A DNA stretch of 64,000 nucleotides from Allobosea lupini (GTDB lineage: Bacteria > Pseudomonadota > Alphaproteobacteria > Rhizobiales > Beijerinckiaceae): contig NZ_FOAN01000001.1 of the NCBI RefSeq assembly GCF_900109525.1, forward strand, positions 744,001 to 808,000, written 5' to 3'. Shown piece after piece: positions 9,013 to 17,953 of this stretch. The notes under the pieces were generated by a model, which saw nothing but the letters and a program-made list of their open reading frames with translations, was not told where the DNA came from and searched no databases. The number at the start of each line of letters is the position of its first letter. Positions within the stretch are counted from its first letter, which is position 1. A program made the translations under genes and the position numbers.

Positions 9013-10515
9013 TCAGCTCCCGCTCAGCGTGCGCCTGACGGCGTCGCGCCAGCCGGCAACGTGGTTACGGCGCGTCTCCTCGGCGAGGCCGGGCGAGAAT
9101 CGCCGCTCCAGCCGCCAGCGGTCGGCGAACTGCGTCGGCTCGGGCAGAAGCCCGGCGTCGAGGCCGGCAAGATAGGCCGCGCCCAGCGCGGTGGTCTCCA
9201 GCACCTGCGGCCGATCGACCGGGGCGGCGAGGATGTCGGCGAGGCGCTGCATCGTCCAGTCGGAGGCGACCATGCCGCCATCGACACGCAGCACCGTCTC
9301 CGCCCCATCCGCCTCCGGCCAGTCGGAGCGCATCGCTTCCAGCAGGTCCAGTGTCTGGAAGCAGACCGAATCAAGCGCGGCACGGGCGAATTCGCGTGGA
9401 CCCGTATTGCGCGTCAGCCCAAATAGGGCGCCGCGGGCGTTGGCGTCCCAATGCGGCGCGCCGAGGCCGGTGAAGGCCGGCACCAGATAGACCTGCTGCC
9501 CGGGATCGGCCTTGGCCGCGAGCGGGCCGCTGTCGGAGGCCTTCTCGATGATGCCGAGCCCGTCGCGCAGCCATTGCACGGCGGCGCCGGCGATGAAGAT
9601 CGAGCCCTCCAGCGCGTAGTGGCGCACACCCTTGAGCTGATAGGCGATGGTCGAGAGCAGGCGATTCTGCGAGGTGACGGCCCTGGTGCCGGTGTTGAGC
9701 AGCGCGAAGCAGCCGGTGCCATAGGTCGACTTCAGCATGCCGGGCTCGAAGCAGGCCTGGCCCACGGTCGCCGCCTGCTGGTCGCCCGCGATGCCGCGAA
9801 TCGCGATTGCGCCGCCGAGCAGGCCAGGTTCGCTGTCGCCGAAATGGGTGGCGCAGTCGCGGACGTCAGGCAGCATTGCGGCGGGAATGTCGAGCAGCGC
9901 CAGCAATTCCTCGTCCCAACGCCCCTTATGGATGTCGAACAGCATGGTGCGCGAGGCGTTGGTCGCGTCGGTGGCATGGACCCGCCCTCCGGTGAGGCGC
10001 CAGAGCAGGAAGCTGTCGACCGTGCCGAAGGCGAGCTCGCCGCGCTTGGCCCGCTCGCGGGCTCCGGGGACATGGTCGAGGATCCAGGCGATCTTGGTGC
10101 CGGAGAAATAGGGATCGATGCGCAGGCCGGTGCGCTCGGCGACCAGCTCGCCGTGGCCTTCCGCTTCCAGCGCGGCGCAGCGCTCGGCGGTGCGCCGGTC
10201 CTGCCAGACGATGGCGCGGTGGATCGCCTGTCCGGTGCTGCGGTCCCAGACCAGCGTGGTCTCGCGCTGGTTGGTGATGCCGATCGCCGCGACCTCCCCT
10301 GCCCGCGCCTCGGCGCGCGCCAGCGCCTGCCGACAGACCGAGAGCGTGCTCTCCCAGAGATCCTCCGCCTCGTGCTCGACCCAGCCCGAAGCCGGATAAT
10401 GCTGCGGGAACTCCTGCTGGGCACTGGCGAGCGGCTGCAGATTCTCATCGAACAGGATGGCGCGGGAGGAGGTCGTGCCCTGGTCGATCGCCAGAATCAT
10501 GCGCCGCGCCGCCAT
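9013..10515 (-). CDS. glpK: Glycerol kinase
   Basis: Phosphorylates glycerol to sn-glycerol 3-phosphate with ATP in the cytoplasm; 500 residues, the usual length. FGGY-kinase features are clear: the N-terminal phosphate loop [15 protein letters not shown] (about residue 9), [14 protein letters not shown] near 79, glycerol-binding residues around [10 protein letters not shown], and the C-terminal ATP-site segment [20 protein letters not shown] near residue 407. No glpD, glpR or transport gene is adjacent, so it appears to be transcribed alone. The ATG at 10515 ([11 protein letters not shown]) is two residues longer than many homologues. Confidence 0.95.
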   Translation of the reverse strand: MAARRMILAIDQGTTSSRAILFDENLQPLASAQQEFPQHYPASGWVEHEAEDLWESTLSVCRQALARAEARAGEVAAIGITNQRETTLVWDRSTGQAIHRAIVWQDRRTAERCAALEAEGHGELVAERTGLRIDPYFSGTKIAWILDHVPGARERAKRGELAFGTVDSFLLWRLTGGRVHATDATNASRTMLFDIHKGRWDEELLALLDIPAAMLPDVRDCATHFGDSEPGLLGGAIAIRGIAGDQQAATVGQACFEPGMLKSTYGTGCFALLNTGTRAVTSQNRLLSTIAYQLKGVRHYALEGSIFIAGAAVQWLRDGLGIIEKASDSGPLAAKADPGQQVYLVPAFTGLGAPHWDANARGALFGLTRNTGPREFARAALDSVCFQTLDLLEAMRSDWPEADGAETVLRVDGGMVASDWTMQRLADILAAPVDRPQVLETTALGAAYLAGLDAGLLPEPTQFADRWRLERRFSPGLAEETRRNHVAGWRDAVRRTLSGS

Positions 10516-10746
10516 GCCGTTTCTCCCGATTGGTCGCCGCCGGCTTGGTCATGCCGGTCGAGGCGAGCTTTGCCGCGAAGACGGGACACAGGCAAGCGCC
10601 GCCGACCATGCCGCAGTTTCGCCACAGGTTCCGCTTGGCAGGGGCCGCGTGCTGTTGTTACGCTGCCCTTCGAATGGAAACGTTCCAGCTTCTTGCTGGA
10701 CTCCGGCGGGCCACCATGACGGTCCTGACCGGCGAAGGGTTAGCCA

Positions 10747-11847
10747 GTGACGGTCGAAGACCGCCAGGATTCCGACCGCCCCCTCGTGGCGGTGGTCCCT
10801 CTACCGGGCGAGCGGCCCGCGCCGCCGGATGCGGTTCGTTTCGCTCCGGCCCCGTTCCAGCGCCCTCATCCGACCACTTACGCCGCGCTCGATCTCGGCA
10901 CCAACAATTGCCGTCTGCTGATCGCCCGGCCGGCCCAGCACGGCTTCCGGGTCGTCGACGCGTTTTCGCGGATCGTGCGACTCGGCGAGGGACTCGGCGC
11001 CAGCGGGAAGCTTTGCGACGACGCGATGGATCGGGCGGTCGAAGCTCTCAAGGTCTGCAAGAGCAAGATGGACCATCGCGGCGTCACCCGGGCCCGCCTG
11101 ATCACCACAGAAGCCTGCCGGGCTGCGACCAATGGTATCGAGTTCGTCCGCCGCGTGGGCGAGGAAGCAAGGCTCGAACTCGAGATCGTCGACCAGCGCA
11201 CGGAAGCCTCGCTCGCCGTCACCGGCTGCGCTGCATTGGCGGCACCGGAAGCCGGCGCAGTCATCGTCTTCGACATCGGCGGCGGCTCCACCGAGATCGT
11301 CTGGCTCGGCGGACGCGAGGCCGGGCGCGACCCCGCCTCCCGCATCCGCGAATGGGCCTCGCTGCCGATCGGCGTGGTCTCGGTGGCGGAGCGCTATGGC
11401 GGCATCGAGGTCGGGCGCGAGAAGTTCGAGCGCATGGTCACCGATTGCAGCGAGGCGCTGGCGCCGTTTGCAGCAAAGGCGGCGGCGGCGCGGAATGCGC
11501 CGAATTTCCACCTGCTCGGCACCTCCGGTACCGTCACCACCGTCGCCGGCATCCATTTGCGCCTGCCGCGCTATGACCGGCGGCAGGTCGACGGGCTGTG
11601 GATGCAGGATCGGGACATCTGCAGCGTCATCGACGAACTCGTCGCGATGGACTATGCCCAGCGTCAGGCCAATGCCTGCATCGGCCGCGAGCGGGCCGAT
11701 CTGGTGCTCGCCGGCTGCGCCATCTTCGAGGCGATCCGGCGGGCCTTCCCGAGCCCGAAGGTGCGCATCGCCGATCGCGGCCTGCGCGAAGGCATCCTGC
11801 TCAGGATGATGCACGAGGATCGCGCCTGGTGGCGCCGAAGGCAATGA
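10747..11847 (+). CDS. Ppx/GppA family exopolyphosphatase/pppGpp phosphatase
   Basis: Actin-like (ASKHA) phosphatase of the Ppx/GppA family, 366 residues; hydrolyses polyphosphate and/or pppGpp. The first ~45 residues are proline-rich, then AALDLGTNNCRLLIARP (about residue 46) and the second phosphate motif VFDIGGGSTEIVWLGG (about 175); LLGTSGTVTTVAGIH follows near 258. It lacks the C-terminal HD-like domain of the long E. coli Ppx, as is usual for short alphaproteobacterial members. The start is GTG at 10747. Its stop overlaps the rlmE start (11844-11847), an arrangement conserved in Rhizobiales as far as I recall. Ppx versus GppA specificity cannot be told apart. Confidence 0.85.
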   Translation: MTVEDRQDSDRPLVAVVPLPGERPAPPDAVRFAPAPFQRPHPTTYAALDLGTNNCRLLIARPAQHGFRVVDAFSRIVRLGEGLGASGKLCDDAMDRAVEALKVCKSKMDHRGVTRARLITTEACRAATNGIEFVRRVGEEARLELEIVDQRTEASLAVTGCAALAAPEAGAVIVFDIGGGSTEIVWLGGREAGRDPASRIREWASLPIGVVSVAERYGGIEVGREKFERMVTDCSEALAPFAAKAAAARNAPNFHLLGTSGTVTTVAGIHLRLPRYDRRQVDGLWMQDRDICSVIDELVAMDYAQRQANACIGRERADLVLAGCAIFEAIRRAFPSPKVRIADRGLREGILLRMMHEDRAWWRRRQ

Positions 11848-12569
11848 CGACAACAAAATCCGGCAGCGGCGGTGGCGCACGCGACCTGCGCATCAAGGTC
11901 AAGAAGCCCGCCAAGCGCAGCCATTCCTCGCAGCTCTGGCTCGAGCGCCAGCTGAACGACCCCTATGTGAAGCGGGCGCGCGAAATGGGCTATCGCTCGC
12001 GCGCGGCATTCAAGCTCGCCGAGATGGACGAGCGCTACAAGTTCCTCAAAACCGGCCAGAAGCTGGTCGATCTCGGCTGCGCGCCGGGCGGCTGGTGCCA
12101 GGTCGCAGGGGCCAAGATCGGGCTTGAGAACGGCAAGGGCCGGATCGTTGGCATCGATCTCCTGCCGGTCGACCTCATCCCGCATGTCGAGCTGATCGAG
12201 CTCGACTTCATGGCGGAGGAAGCTCCTGCCCTGTTGACGGAAAAGCTCGGCGGCAAGGCCGACGGCGTGATGTCCGACATGGCCGGAAACACCACCGGCC
12301 ACAAGAAAACCGACCATCTGCGGATCATCGGCCTCGCCGAGGCGGCGCTCGAATTCGCCAACAGCGTGCTGGCACCGGGCGGCTTCTTCCTCGCCAAGCT
12401 CTTCCAGGGTGGCGACACGGCCGGGCTGCTGGCGGAGCTGAAGCGCGATTTCGCCCAGGTGCGCAACATCAAGCCAGCAGCGAGTCGGGCCGATTCCTCC
12501 GAACTCTACGTGCTGGCGACCGGCTTTCGGCGCAAGGCCGAGTCTGCGGACGACAGCGAGCTCGGTTGA
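11844..12569 (+). CDS. rlmE: 23S rRNA (uridine(2552)-2'-O)-methyltransferase RlmE
   Basis: FtsJ/RrmJ-type methyltransferase, 241 residues, acting on U2552 in the A-loop of 23S rRNA with SAM. Basic N-terminus (residues 1-25) then LKLAEMDERYKFL-type helix and SAM motif LVDLGCAPGGWCQVAG near residue 72; SDMAGNTTGH near 144 carries the catalytic Asp, and FLAKLFQGGD near 180 the catalytic Lys, consistent with the K-D-K-E tetrad. Starts inside the end of ppx (ATGA), hence co-translated. Confidence 0.93.
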   Translation: MTTTKSGSGGGARDLRIKVKKPAKRSHSSQLWLERQLNDPYVKRAREMGYRSRAAFKLAEMDERYKFLKTGQKLVDLGCAPGGWCQVAGAKIGLENGKGRIVGIDLLPVDLIPHVELIELDFMAEEAPALLTEKLGGKADGVMSDMAGNTTGHKKTDHLRIIGLAEAALEFANSVLAPGGFFLAKLFQGGDTAGLLAELKRDFAQVRNIKPAASRADSSELYVLATGFRRKAESADDSELG

Positions 12570-12578
12570 CGTCGAGCC

Positions 12579-13013
12579 CTATCGGCTCGCGAGATCGATC
12601 GCCGCCTTGACCGCCACCACATAGCCCTGCGGGCCGAGCCCGGCGATGACCGCCGTCGCCGCCAGCGAGACATAGGATTTGTGGTAGTGCGGCTCGCGCC
12701 GGTGGATGTTGGAGATGTGCAACTCGACGATCGGCCCGGGAAACATCTTCAGGGCGTCGAGGATCGCGATCGAGGTGAATGAATAGGCGGCGGGGTTGAT
12801 CACGATCGCTTCGCCTTGATCGATCGCCTCGTGGATCCAGTCGATCAGCTCGTATTCGCGATTGCTCTGGCGGAAGACGATCTCGCGCCCGCCGGCCGTC
12901 GCTCGACACATCGTCTCGATCTCGGCGAGCGTGGTCGAGCCGTAGATCTGCGGCTCGCGCGTGCCGAGCCGGTTCAGATTGGGGCCGTTGAGGACGTAGA
13001 TCGGTTTGCTCAC
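12579..13013 (-). CDS. aroQ: 3-dehydroquinate dehydratase, type II
   Basis: Interconverts 3-dehydroquinate and 3-dehydroshikimate; 144 residues, typical of the dodecameric type II enzyme. Motifs: YVLNGPNLNRLGTREPQIYG at the N-terminus (catalytic Tyr and Arg loop), INPAAYSFTSIAILDAL near residue 71 and VELHISNIHRRE near 97 (catalytic His). It starts only 19 bp downstream of the TRAP large permease gene on the same strand and is probably the last gene of the dctPQM operon. That suggests a catabolic role in quinate or shikimate use rather than, or besides, aromatic biosynthesis. Enzyme identity is firm; the physiological role is inferred. Confidence 0.93.
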   Translation of the reverse strand: MSKPIYVLNGPNLNRLGTREPQIYGSTTLAEIETMCRATAGGREIVFRQSNREYELIDWIHEAIDQGEAIVINPAAYSFTSIAILDALKMFPGPIVELHISNIHRREPHYHKSYVSLAATAVIAGLGPQGYVVAVKAAIDLASR

Positions 13014-13032
13014 GGTTGGGGGTCCTGTCCTG

Positions 13033-14328
13033 TCAGCCCTGGTAGCCCATCAGGCGCGGCAGCCAGAGCACGAGGCTGGGGAAGAAGGTGATCAGCGCCA
13101 GTGCGACCAGCATGGCGCCGAGGAAGGGCATGCACTCGCGCACGATCAGGCGCAGCGGCACCTCGGCGATGTTGGTCATGATGAAGAGCAGCAGGCCGTA
13201 GGGCGGCGTGATCAGACCCAGCATGATGTTGACGACGACGACCACGCCAAAATGCACCATGTCGATGCCGAGCGCCTTGGCGGTCGGGATCAGCACCGGA
13301 ACCACGATGAGCAGGATCGCGGTGCCTTCGAGCAGGCAGCCGAGGATCAGCAGCAGCACGTTGACCAGGATCAGGAAGCCGAGCGGCGACAGGTTCCAGC
13401 CGGCCAGCAGCACGCGTAGGCTGTCGGGAATGTTCTCGATGGTGACGACGTAGTTGAAGACCAGCGCTCCGGCGATCAGCATGCCGATCGAGGCGGTGGT
13501 GCGGGCGCTGTAGGCGAGCGAACCGTAGAAGGCGCGAAAGCTGACGCTGCGATAGAGCAGCACCGAGACGGCGAGCGCATAGGCGGCGGCGACCGCGGCA
13601 GCCTCGGTCGGCGTCGTCGCGCCGCCATAGATCCCGCCCAGCAGCACGACCGGCATCATCAGCGCCGGAAAGGCGCGCCAGGTGATCCCGGGCAGTTGCC
13701 GCAAGGGGATAGGCGGCTCGACCGGGAAATCGCGCCGTTTTGCCGCCGAGGCGACGATCGTCATCTGCGCCAGCGCCATCAGCAGGCCGGGAATGACCCC
13801 GCCGAGGAAAAGGAAGCCGATCGAGGCGTCCGAGACCAGCGCATAGAGCACCATCGGGATCGAGGGCGGGATGATTGGTCCGATCACAGAGGAGGCAGCG
13901 GTCAGCGCCGCAGCAAAGGCGGGCGGGTATTTGCCGTCCTTGGTCATCATCGCCTGCATCATCCGGCCGGTGCCGGCGGCGTCGGCGATGGCCGAGCCCG
14001 ACATGCCGGCGAAGATCACGCTCTGGACGATGTTGACATGGGCGAGCCCGCCCCTGAAGCGACCGACCAGCGCGTCGCAGAAGCGCAGCAGCCGTTCCGT
14101 CATCGAGCCGATGTTCATCAGTTCCGCCGCCAGGATGAAGAGCGGCACGGCGAGAATGACGTAGTTGGTGTACATGCCGTTGAGCAATTGCTCGGCGGCG
14201 ATCGAGAGATCCTGTCCGGCGACGAGCAGGTAGAGGATCGAGCCTGCGATCATGGCATGGCCGATCGGCAGGCCGAGCAGCGACAGCGTGACGATGGCGA
14301 GGATGGCGAGGGAGAACGGCGTGCTCAT
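13033..14328 (-). CDS. dctM: TRAP transporter large permease (DctM)
   Basis: Twelve-helix inner-membrane subunit of a tripartite ATP-independent periplasmic transporter, 431 residues, driving solute import with a Na+/H+ gradient. Family landmarks are seen: PIGHAMIAGSILYLL near residue 21, FAGMSGSAIADAAGTGRMM near 90, VIGPIIPPSIPMVLYAL near 141, and GLITPPYGLLLFIMTNIA near 370. Its ATG at 14328 overlaps the dctQ stop (14325-14328). The downstream neighbour is aroQ and the operon begins with dctP, so the likely solute is a cyclic hydroxy acid such as quinate or shikimate (inference). Confidence 0.92.
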   Translation of the reverse strand: MSTPFSLAILAIVTLSLLGLPIGHAMIAGSILYLLVAGQDLSIAAEQLLNGMYTNYVILAVPLFILAAELMNIGSMTERLLRFCDALVGRFRGGLAHVNIVQSVIFAGMSGSAIADAAGTGRMMQAMMTKDGKYPPAFAAALTAASSVIGPIIPPSIPMVLYALVSDASIGFLFLGGVIPGLLMALAQMTIVASAAKRRDFPVEPPIPLRQLPGITWRAFPALMMPVVLLGGIYGGATTPTEAAAVAAAYALAVSVLLYRSVSFRAFYGSLAYSARTTASIGMLIAGALVFNYVVTIENIPDSLRVLLAGWNLSPLGFLILVNVLLLILGCLLEGTAILLIVVPVLIPTAKALGIDMVHFGVVVVVNIMLGLITPPYGLLLFIMTNIAEVPLRLIVRECMPFLGAMLVALALITFFPSLVLWLPRLMGYQG

Positions 14329-14843
14329 ACGCCCGAGCCCGCCTTGGTGGGATCGAAGGCCTCGGGCGCCTTGCCGCGCAAGGCGCTGAAGCCGAGCCAG
14401 AGATAGCGGATGATCGCGCCGACCGCGAAGGCGATGTAGATCGCATAGACCCAGTTGAACGGGATCTTCAGATAGGCGGTGCGCTCGACCTTCATGAAGG
14501 CGACGTAATCGGCCATCGCCGGCAGCGAGATCACGTAGAGCACGACAAGCGCGACCGACGTGATCAGCGCCATCAGCCGGCGCGGACCTGGCCCGACCGC
14601 GCCATAGATGATGTCGAAGCGGATCTCCTCGCTCTCGCGTAGCACGAAGCCTGCGCCGAACAGCACCAGCCAGAGCCAGAGGATCACGCTGATCTCATGG
14701 GTCCAGCCAATCGGGAAGTTGAGCAGATAGCGGAAGACGATCTGCACCAGGAAGACGAGGAACATCGCCCCCAGCATCAGCGCGAGCAGGTTCTCGGCCC
14801 GGCGCGCCATGAAGGCGCCGAGTGCTTTCAGCGAGTTCAGCAT
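14325..14843 (-). CDS. dctQ: TRAP transporter small permease (DctQ)
   Basis: Four-helix small membrane subunit, 172 residues. The typical motifs VFLVQIVFRYLLNFPIGWTHE (start near residue 30) and LWLWLVLFGAGFVLRESEEI (near 56) are present; the paired membrane segments bring DctQ and DctM together. The ATG at 14843 is preceded by CCGGAGGGGCG, a strong ribosome site. A GC-rich hairpin separates it from dctP. Confidence 0.9.
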   Translation of the reverse strand: MLNSLKALGAFMARRAENLLALMLGAMFLVFLVQIVFRYLLNFPIGWTHEISVILWLWLVLFGAGFVLRESEEIRFDIIYGAVGPGPRRLMALITSVALVVLYVISLPAMADYVAFMKVERTAYLKIPFNWVYAIYIAFAVGAIIRYLWLGFSALRGKAPEAFDPTKAGSGV

Positions 14844-14862
14844 CGCCCCTCCGGTGAAATTC

Positions 14863-14890
14863 GGCCCGCCGGCCCCTCCGTCGGCGGGCC
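14863..14890 (-). promoter_or_regulatory. Intercistronic stem-loop between dctP and dctQ
   Basis: A 9-bp perfect stem (GGCCCGCCG with CGGCGGGCC) without a U-tract lies 55 bp after the dctP stop. Such hairpins between binding-protein and permease genes commonly stabilise the 3' end of the binding-protein message and lower permease expression. Confidence 0.55.
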
Positions 14891-14945
14891 ACGCCGCCCC
14901 CGAAGGACCGGCGCTAGACCTCGGTCGCTCAAGCTTAGCGAAACG

Positions 14946-15929
14946 CTAGAGCGCGTTGATCTTGTCGAGCATGCCGGGCACCCAGCCCTTGGCGAGCTCT
15001 GATTCCAGGTACTTCTTCTGGGCAAAGTCGCGGAAGGCCTTGAGATCGGGCGTATAGACCTCAAGCCCCTGCTTCTTGAAGAAGTCGACCAGCTCGGCCT
15101 CCTTGGCCAGGTGCTCCTTGGTGCTCCAGTCGATCGCGGCGTCAGCCGCGGCCTGGAAGGCGGCCTGCTTCTTCGCATCCATCCCGTCCCAGACGCGCTT
15201 GGTGACGCAGAGCAGGTCGAAGCCGACGAGATGCGAGGTCAGCACGATCTGCGAGGAGACCTCGTAGAATTTCATGTTCTGGACGTTTGGCAGCGGATTG
15301 TCCTGCCCGTCGATCGCGCCGCTCTGCAGGCCGGTATAGACCTCGGCATAGGCCATCGGCGTCGGGTTGGCGCCAAGCGACTGGCCGAGGAATTGCCAGG
15401 CGTCGCCGCCGGGCATGCGCAATTTGACGCCAGCGAGATCTGCCGGGGTGCTGATCTTCTTCTTCGGCTTGAGGCCGACCTGGCGGGCGCCGAAGTAGGT
15501 CGGGCCGAGAATTTTGATGTTGAGCTTGTCCTCGGCGATCTTCTTGAGATCGCGGCCGACATCGCTGGCGAAGACCTTTTTGAGGTGGTCGGCATCGCGG
15601 AAGAGATAGGCAGACGTCACGATCGACCAGGCCGGAATCTGGTTCGAGACGTCCTGCGGCGCGATGTTCCCCATTTCGAGGTTGTTGCGCTGCATGGCGA
15701 CGAGCTCGGTGCCCTGCTTGAACAGGTTGCCGCCGTAATAGGGCTGCAGCGCGAAGTCGTCTTTGATGGCCTCGGCGAAGCGCTTCATCATCTCGGCGCG
15801 GATGTCCTGCTCCGAGAAAACCGCTGAAAATCGCAGATTCGGCTTGCCCTGTGCGAGCGCGGCACCACCCGTCAGCGCAAGAGCGCCGCCGGCCACCAGA
15901 AGCGCACGCCTGTCGATACCGTGTTTCAT
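14946..15929 (-). CDS. dctP: TRAP transporter substrate-binding protein (DctP)
   Basis: Periplasmic receptor, 327 residues, with a signal peptide (MKHGIDRRALLVAGGALALT...AALAQG, cleavage near residue 25); the RR pair hints at Tat export. Family features: the conserved arginine region GVKLRMPGGDAWQFLGQSLG near residue 174 and YTGLQSGAIDGQDNPLPN near 204, which marks DctP/SiaP binding proteins. A strong ribosome site (GGGAGGAACGGC) precedes the ATG at 15929; longer versions have none. Divergent from the GntR regulator. Confidence 0.92.
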   Translation of the reverse strand: MKHGIDRRALLVAGGALALTGGAALAQGKPNLRFSAVFSEQDIRAEMMKRFAEAIKDDFALQPYYGGNLFKQGTELVAMQRNNLEMGNIAPQDVSNQIPAWSIVTSAYLFRDADHLKKVFASDVGRDLKKIAEDKLNIKILGPTYFGARQVGLKPKKKISTPADLAGVKLRMPGGDAWQFLGQSLGANPTPMAYAEVYTGLQSGAIDGQDNPLPNVQNMKFYEVSSQIVLTSHLVGFDLLCVTKRVWDGMDAKKQAAFQAAADAAIDWSTKEHLAKEAELVDFFKKQGLEVYTPDLKAFRDFAQKKYLESELAKGWVPGMLDKINAL

Positions 15930-16103
15930 GCCGTTCCTCCCGTGCGGGTTGGCCCGCTTCGAAGCAGACCATGCCCAAGCGCATATCAGCAATCAACAGG
16001 TATTTTCGATTTCCTCCGATGATTTCAATTTTGCCATAATAATTGTGCCTCCTCCGCTCGGCAGCTAGGATGCTCCCTCTGCCGCACTTGCCACGGATCA
16101 CGC

Positions 16104-16778
16104 ATGCTGAATTACGCCCCGCCGACCGCCTCGATCGGAGAGCTGGCCTATCGCCGGATCCGCGCCGACATCGTCTTCGGGCGGCTGGTACCGGCGCAGC
16201 GGCTCAAGCTCGACGACCTGCGCGAGACCTACGGCACCAGCGTCAGCACGCTGCGCGAGATCCTGAACCGGCTCTCTTCGGAAGGGCTGGTCGAGGCCGA
16301 GGGCCAGAAGGGCTTCATGGTCGCGCCGGTCTCCGCCAGTAATCTGAGCGAGATCGCGGCGCTGCGGCTACTGCTGGAGGGACACGCGCTGGCGCAATCC
16401 TTCACGGCCGGTGACATGGAATGGGAGGGCCGCGTCGTCGCCGCCCATCACAAGCTCGCCCTGATGGAAAAGCGGATGCTCGACAATGATCGCGCCGATC
16501 CGGAACTCTGGAAGCGCTATGACTGGGAATTCCATCACGCGCTGATCTCGGCCTGCGGCTCGCAGGTGCTGATGGAGACGCACGCCTCGGTCTATGACCG
16601 CTATCTGCGCTATCAGATGGTCGCGGTGATCTTCCGCGGCGAGGCGGCGGCGCAGGAGCACCAGATCCTGCTCGACTGCGCGATGCGGCGCGACATCGCG
16701 CGTGCCACCGCTGTCCTGGCAACGCATATCAACGCCTGCGTCGAGCACACCCTCGCCGGCGGCACCCTGCAAGGCTGA
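16104..16778 (+). CDS. GntR family transcriptional regulator, FCD (FadR) type
   Basis: DNA-binding regulator, 224 residues. The N-terminal winged helix (LAYRRIRADIVFGRLVPAQR and LRETYGTSVSTLREILNRLS) is followed by an FCD ligand domain from about residue 80, with metal-type residues in WEFHHALISACGS near 138. It is divergent from dctPQM-aroQ. The 174-bp intergenic region is markedly AT-rich (15985-16050) and contains repeated GATTTC boxes, likely holding promoters and its operator. FCD regulators beside TRAP operons usually repress them until the imported acid binds. Confidence 0.88.
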   Translation: MLNYAPPTASIGELAYRRIRADIVFGRLVPAQRLKLDDLRETYGTSVSTLREILNRLSSEGLVEAEGQKGFMVAPVSASNLSEIAALRLLLEGHALAQSFTAGDMEWEGRVVAAHHKLALMEKRMLDNDRADPELWKRYDWEFHHALISACGSQVLMETHASVYDRYLRYQMVAVIFRGEAAAQEHQILLDCAMRRDIARATAVLATHINACVEHTLAGGTLQG

Positions 16779-16801
16779 AGCGGCGCAGGTCGGCTCAATA
16801 A

Positions 16802-16838
16802 CAAAGCCCGCGCCGCGGCTTTTGCGGAACGGGCTTTG
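16802..16838 (-). terminator. Hairpin terminator downstream of glpX
   Basis: CAAAGCCCG (16802-16810) pairs with CGGGCTTTG (16830-16838) around a 19-nt loop. On the minus strand it is followed by TTATT; on the plus strand no T-run follows, so it serves glpX better than the GntR gene. Confidence 0.55.
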
Positions 16839-16859
16839 CAGTTGTAACAGCTCCAGAGC

Positions 16860-17858
16860 TCAGTCGAGCTGGAACTTCGACAGCTCGCGATGCTCGCCAT
16901 AGATGCGGCGGACCGTGCCGGTGATCGAGCGATAGACGATCGTCTCGGTCTCTATCACCTCGGGCCCGAAGCGCACACCCGAGAGCATGCCGCCATCGGT
17001 GACGCCGGTGGCGCAGACGATGACGTCGCCCGAGGCCATCTCCGACATGTCGTACTTCTTGTTCGGGTCCTTGACGCCCATGGTCGCGGCGCGTGCCCGC
17101 TTCTCCTCGGTGTCGAGGATCAGGCGGCCCTGCATCTGGCCACCGACGCAGCGCAGCGCCGCCGCAGCGAGCACACCTTCCGGCGCGCCGCCGATGCCGA
17201 GATAAAGGTCGATGCCGGTCTTCTCCGGCTCGGTGCAGAAGATCACGCCGGCAACGTCGCCATCGGTGATCAGGCGGATCGAGGCGCCGGTCTTGCGAAC
17301 TTCAGCAATGAGCTTCTCGTGGCGCGGCCGGTCCATGATCAGCGTGTTGATCTCGTGCGGCTTGACGCCCTTGGCGCGGGCGAGCGCGTTGATGTTGTCC
17401 GCGGCCGAGGCGTCGAGATCGACGATCCCCTGCGGATAGCCCGGGCCGATCGCGATCTTGTTCATGTAGACGTCGGGGGCGTAGAGCAACTGGCCGGCGC
17501 CGGCCATCGCCATCACCGCGATCGAGCCTGGCATGTCCTTGGCGCAGAGCGTGGTGCCCTCGAGCGGGTCGACGGCGATGTGGACCTTCGGGCCCTGCTT
17601 GTTGCCGACCTTCTCGCCGATGAAGAGCATCGGCGCCTCGTCGCGCTCGCCCTCGCCGATGACGATCTCGCCGTCGATCGGCAGGCGGTTGAGCTCGCGC
17701 CGCATCGCGTCGACCGCGGCCTGGTCGGCCGCCTTCTCGTCGCCATGACCACGCAGGCGGGCGGCGGCGACGGCGGCGCGCTCGGTGACGCGAACCAGCT
17801 CCATCGAGAGATAGCGCTCGATGATCTGGTCGGGCGAGATGCGGAGATCGACGGACAT
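16860..17858 (-). CDS. glpX: Class II fructose-1,6-bisphosphatase
   Basis: Gluconeogenic phosphatase, 332 residues, hydrolysing fructose 1,6-bisphosphate (in autotrophic relatives also sedoheptulose 1,7-bisphosphate). GlpX markers: DGEIVIGEGERDEAP near residue 62 and VDPLEGTTLCA near 96 (metal/phosphate site of the Li+-sensitive phosphatase fold), TDGDVAGVIF near 196, and GIGGAPEGVLAAAALRC near 222. It follows hom with a 95-bp gap on the same strand; aminotransferase-hom-glpX is a common order in Rhizobiales. Confidence 0.94.
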   Translation of the reverse strand: MSVDLRISPDQIIERYLSMELVRVTERAAVAAARLRGHGDEKAADQAAVDAMRRELNRLPIDGEIVIGEGERDEAPMLFIGEKVGNKQGPKVHIAVDPLEGTTLCAKDMPGSIAVMAMAGAGQLLYAPDVYMNKIAIGPGYPQGIVDLDASAADNINALARAKGVKPHEINTLIMDRPRHEKLIAEVRKTGASIRLITDGDVAGVIFCTEPEKTGIDLYLGIGGAPEGVLAAAALRCVGGQMQGRLILDTEEKRARAATMGVKDPNKKYDMSEMASGDVIVCATGVTDGGMLSGVRFGPEVIETETIVYRSITGTVRRIYGEHRELSKFQLD

Positions 17859-17953
17859 GGGGACTCCCTGAGCGCGTTAGCGGATGGCCGAGGTGAATAG
17901 CGAACGGATTGGCGATGATAAGGCTAAGCCGTGGGCGACCCAGCCTTTCACAC

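Noticed and set aside
10675-10687. TGGAAACGTTCCA, LacI-type operator look-alike upstream of ppx
   Set aside because: Imperfect centre, single copy, and no LacI-family gene nearby.
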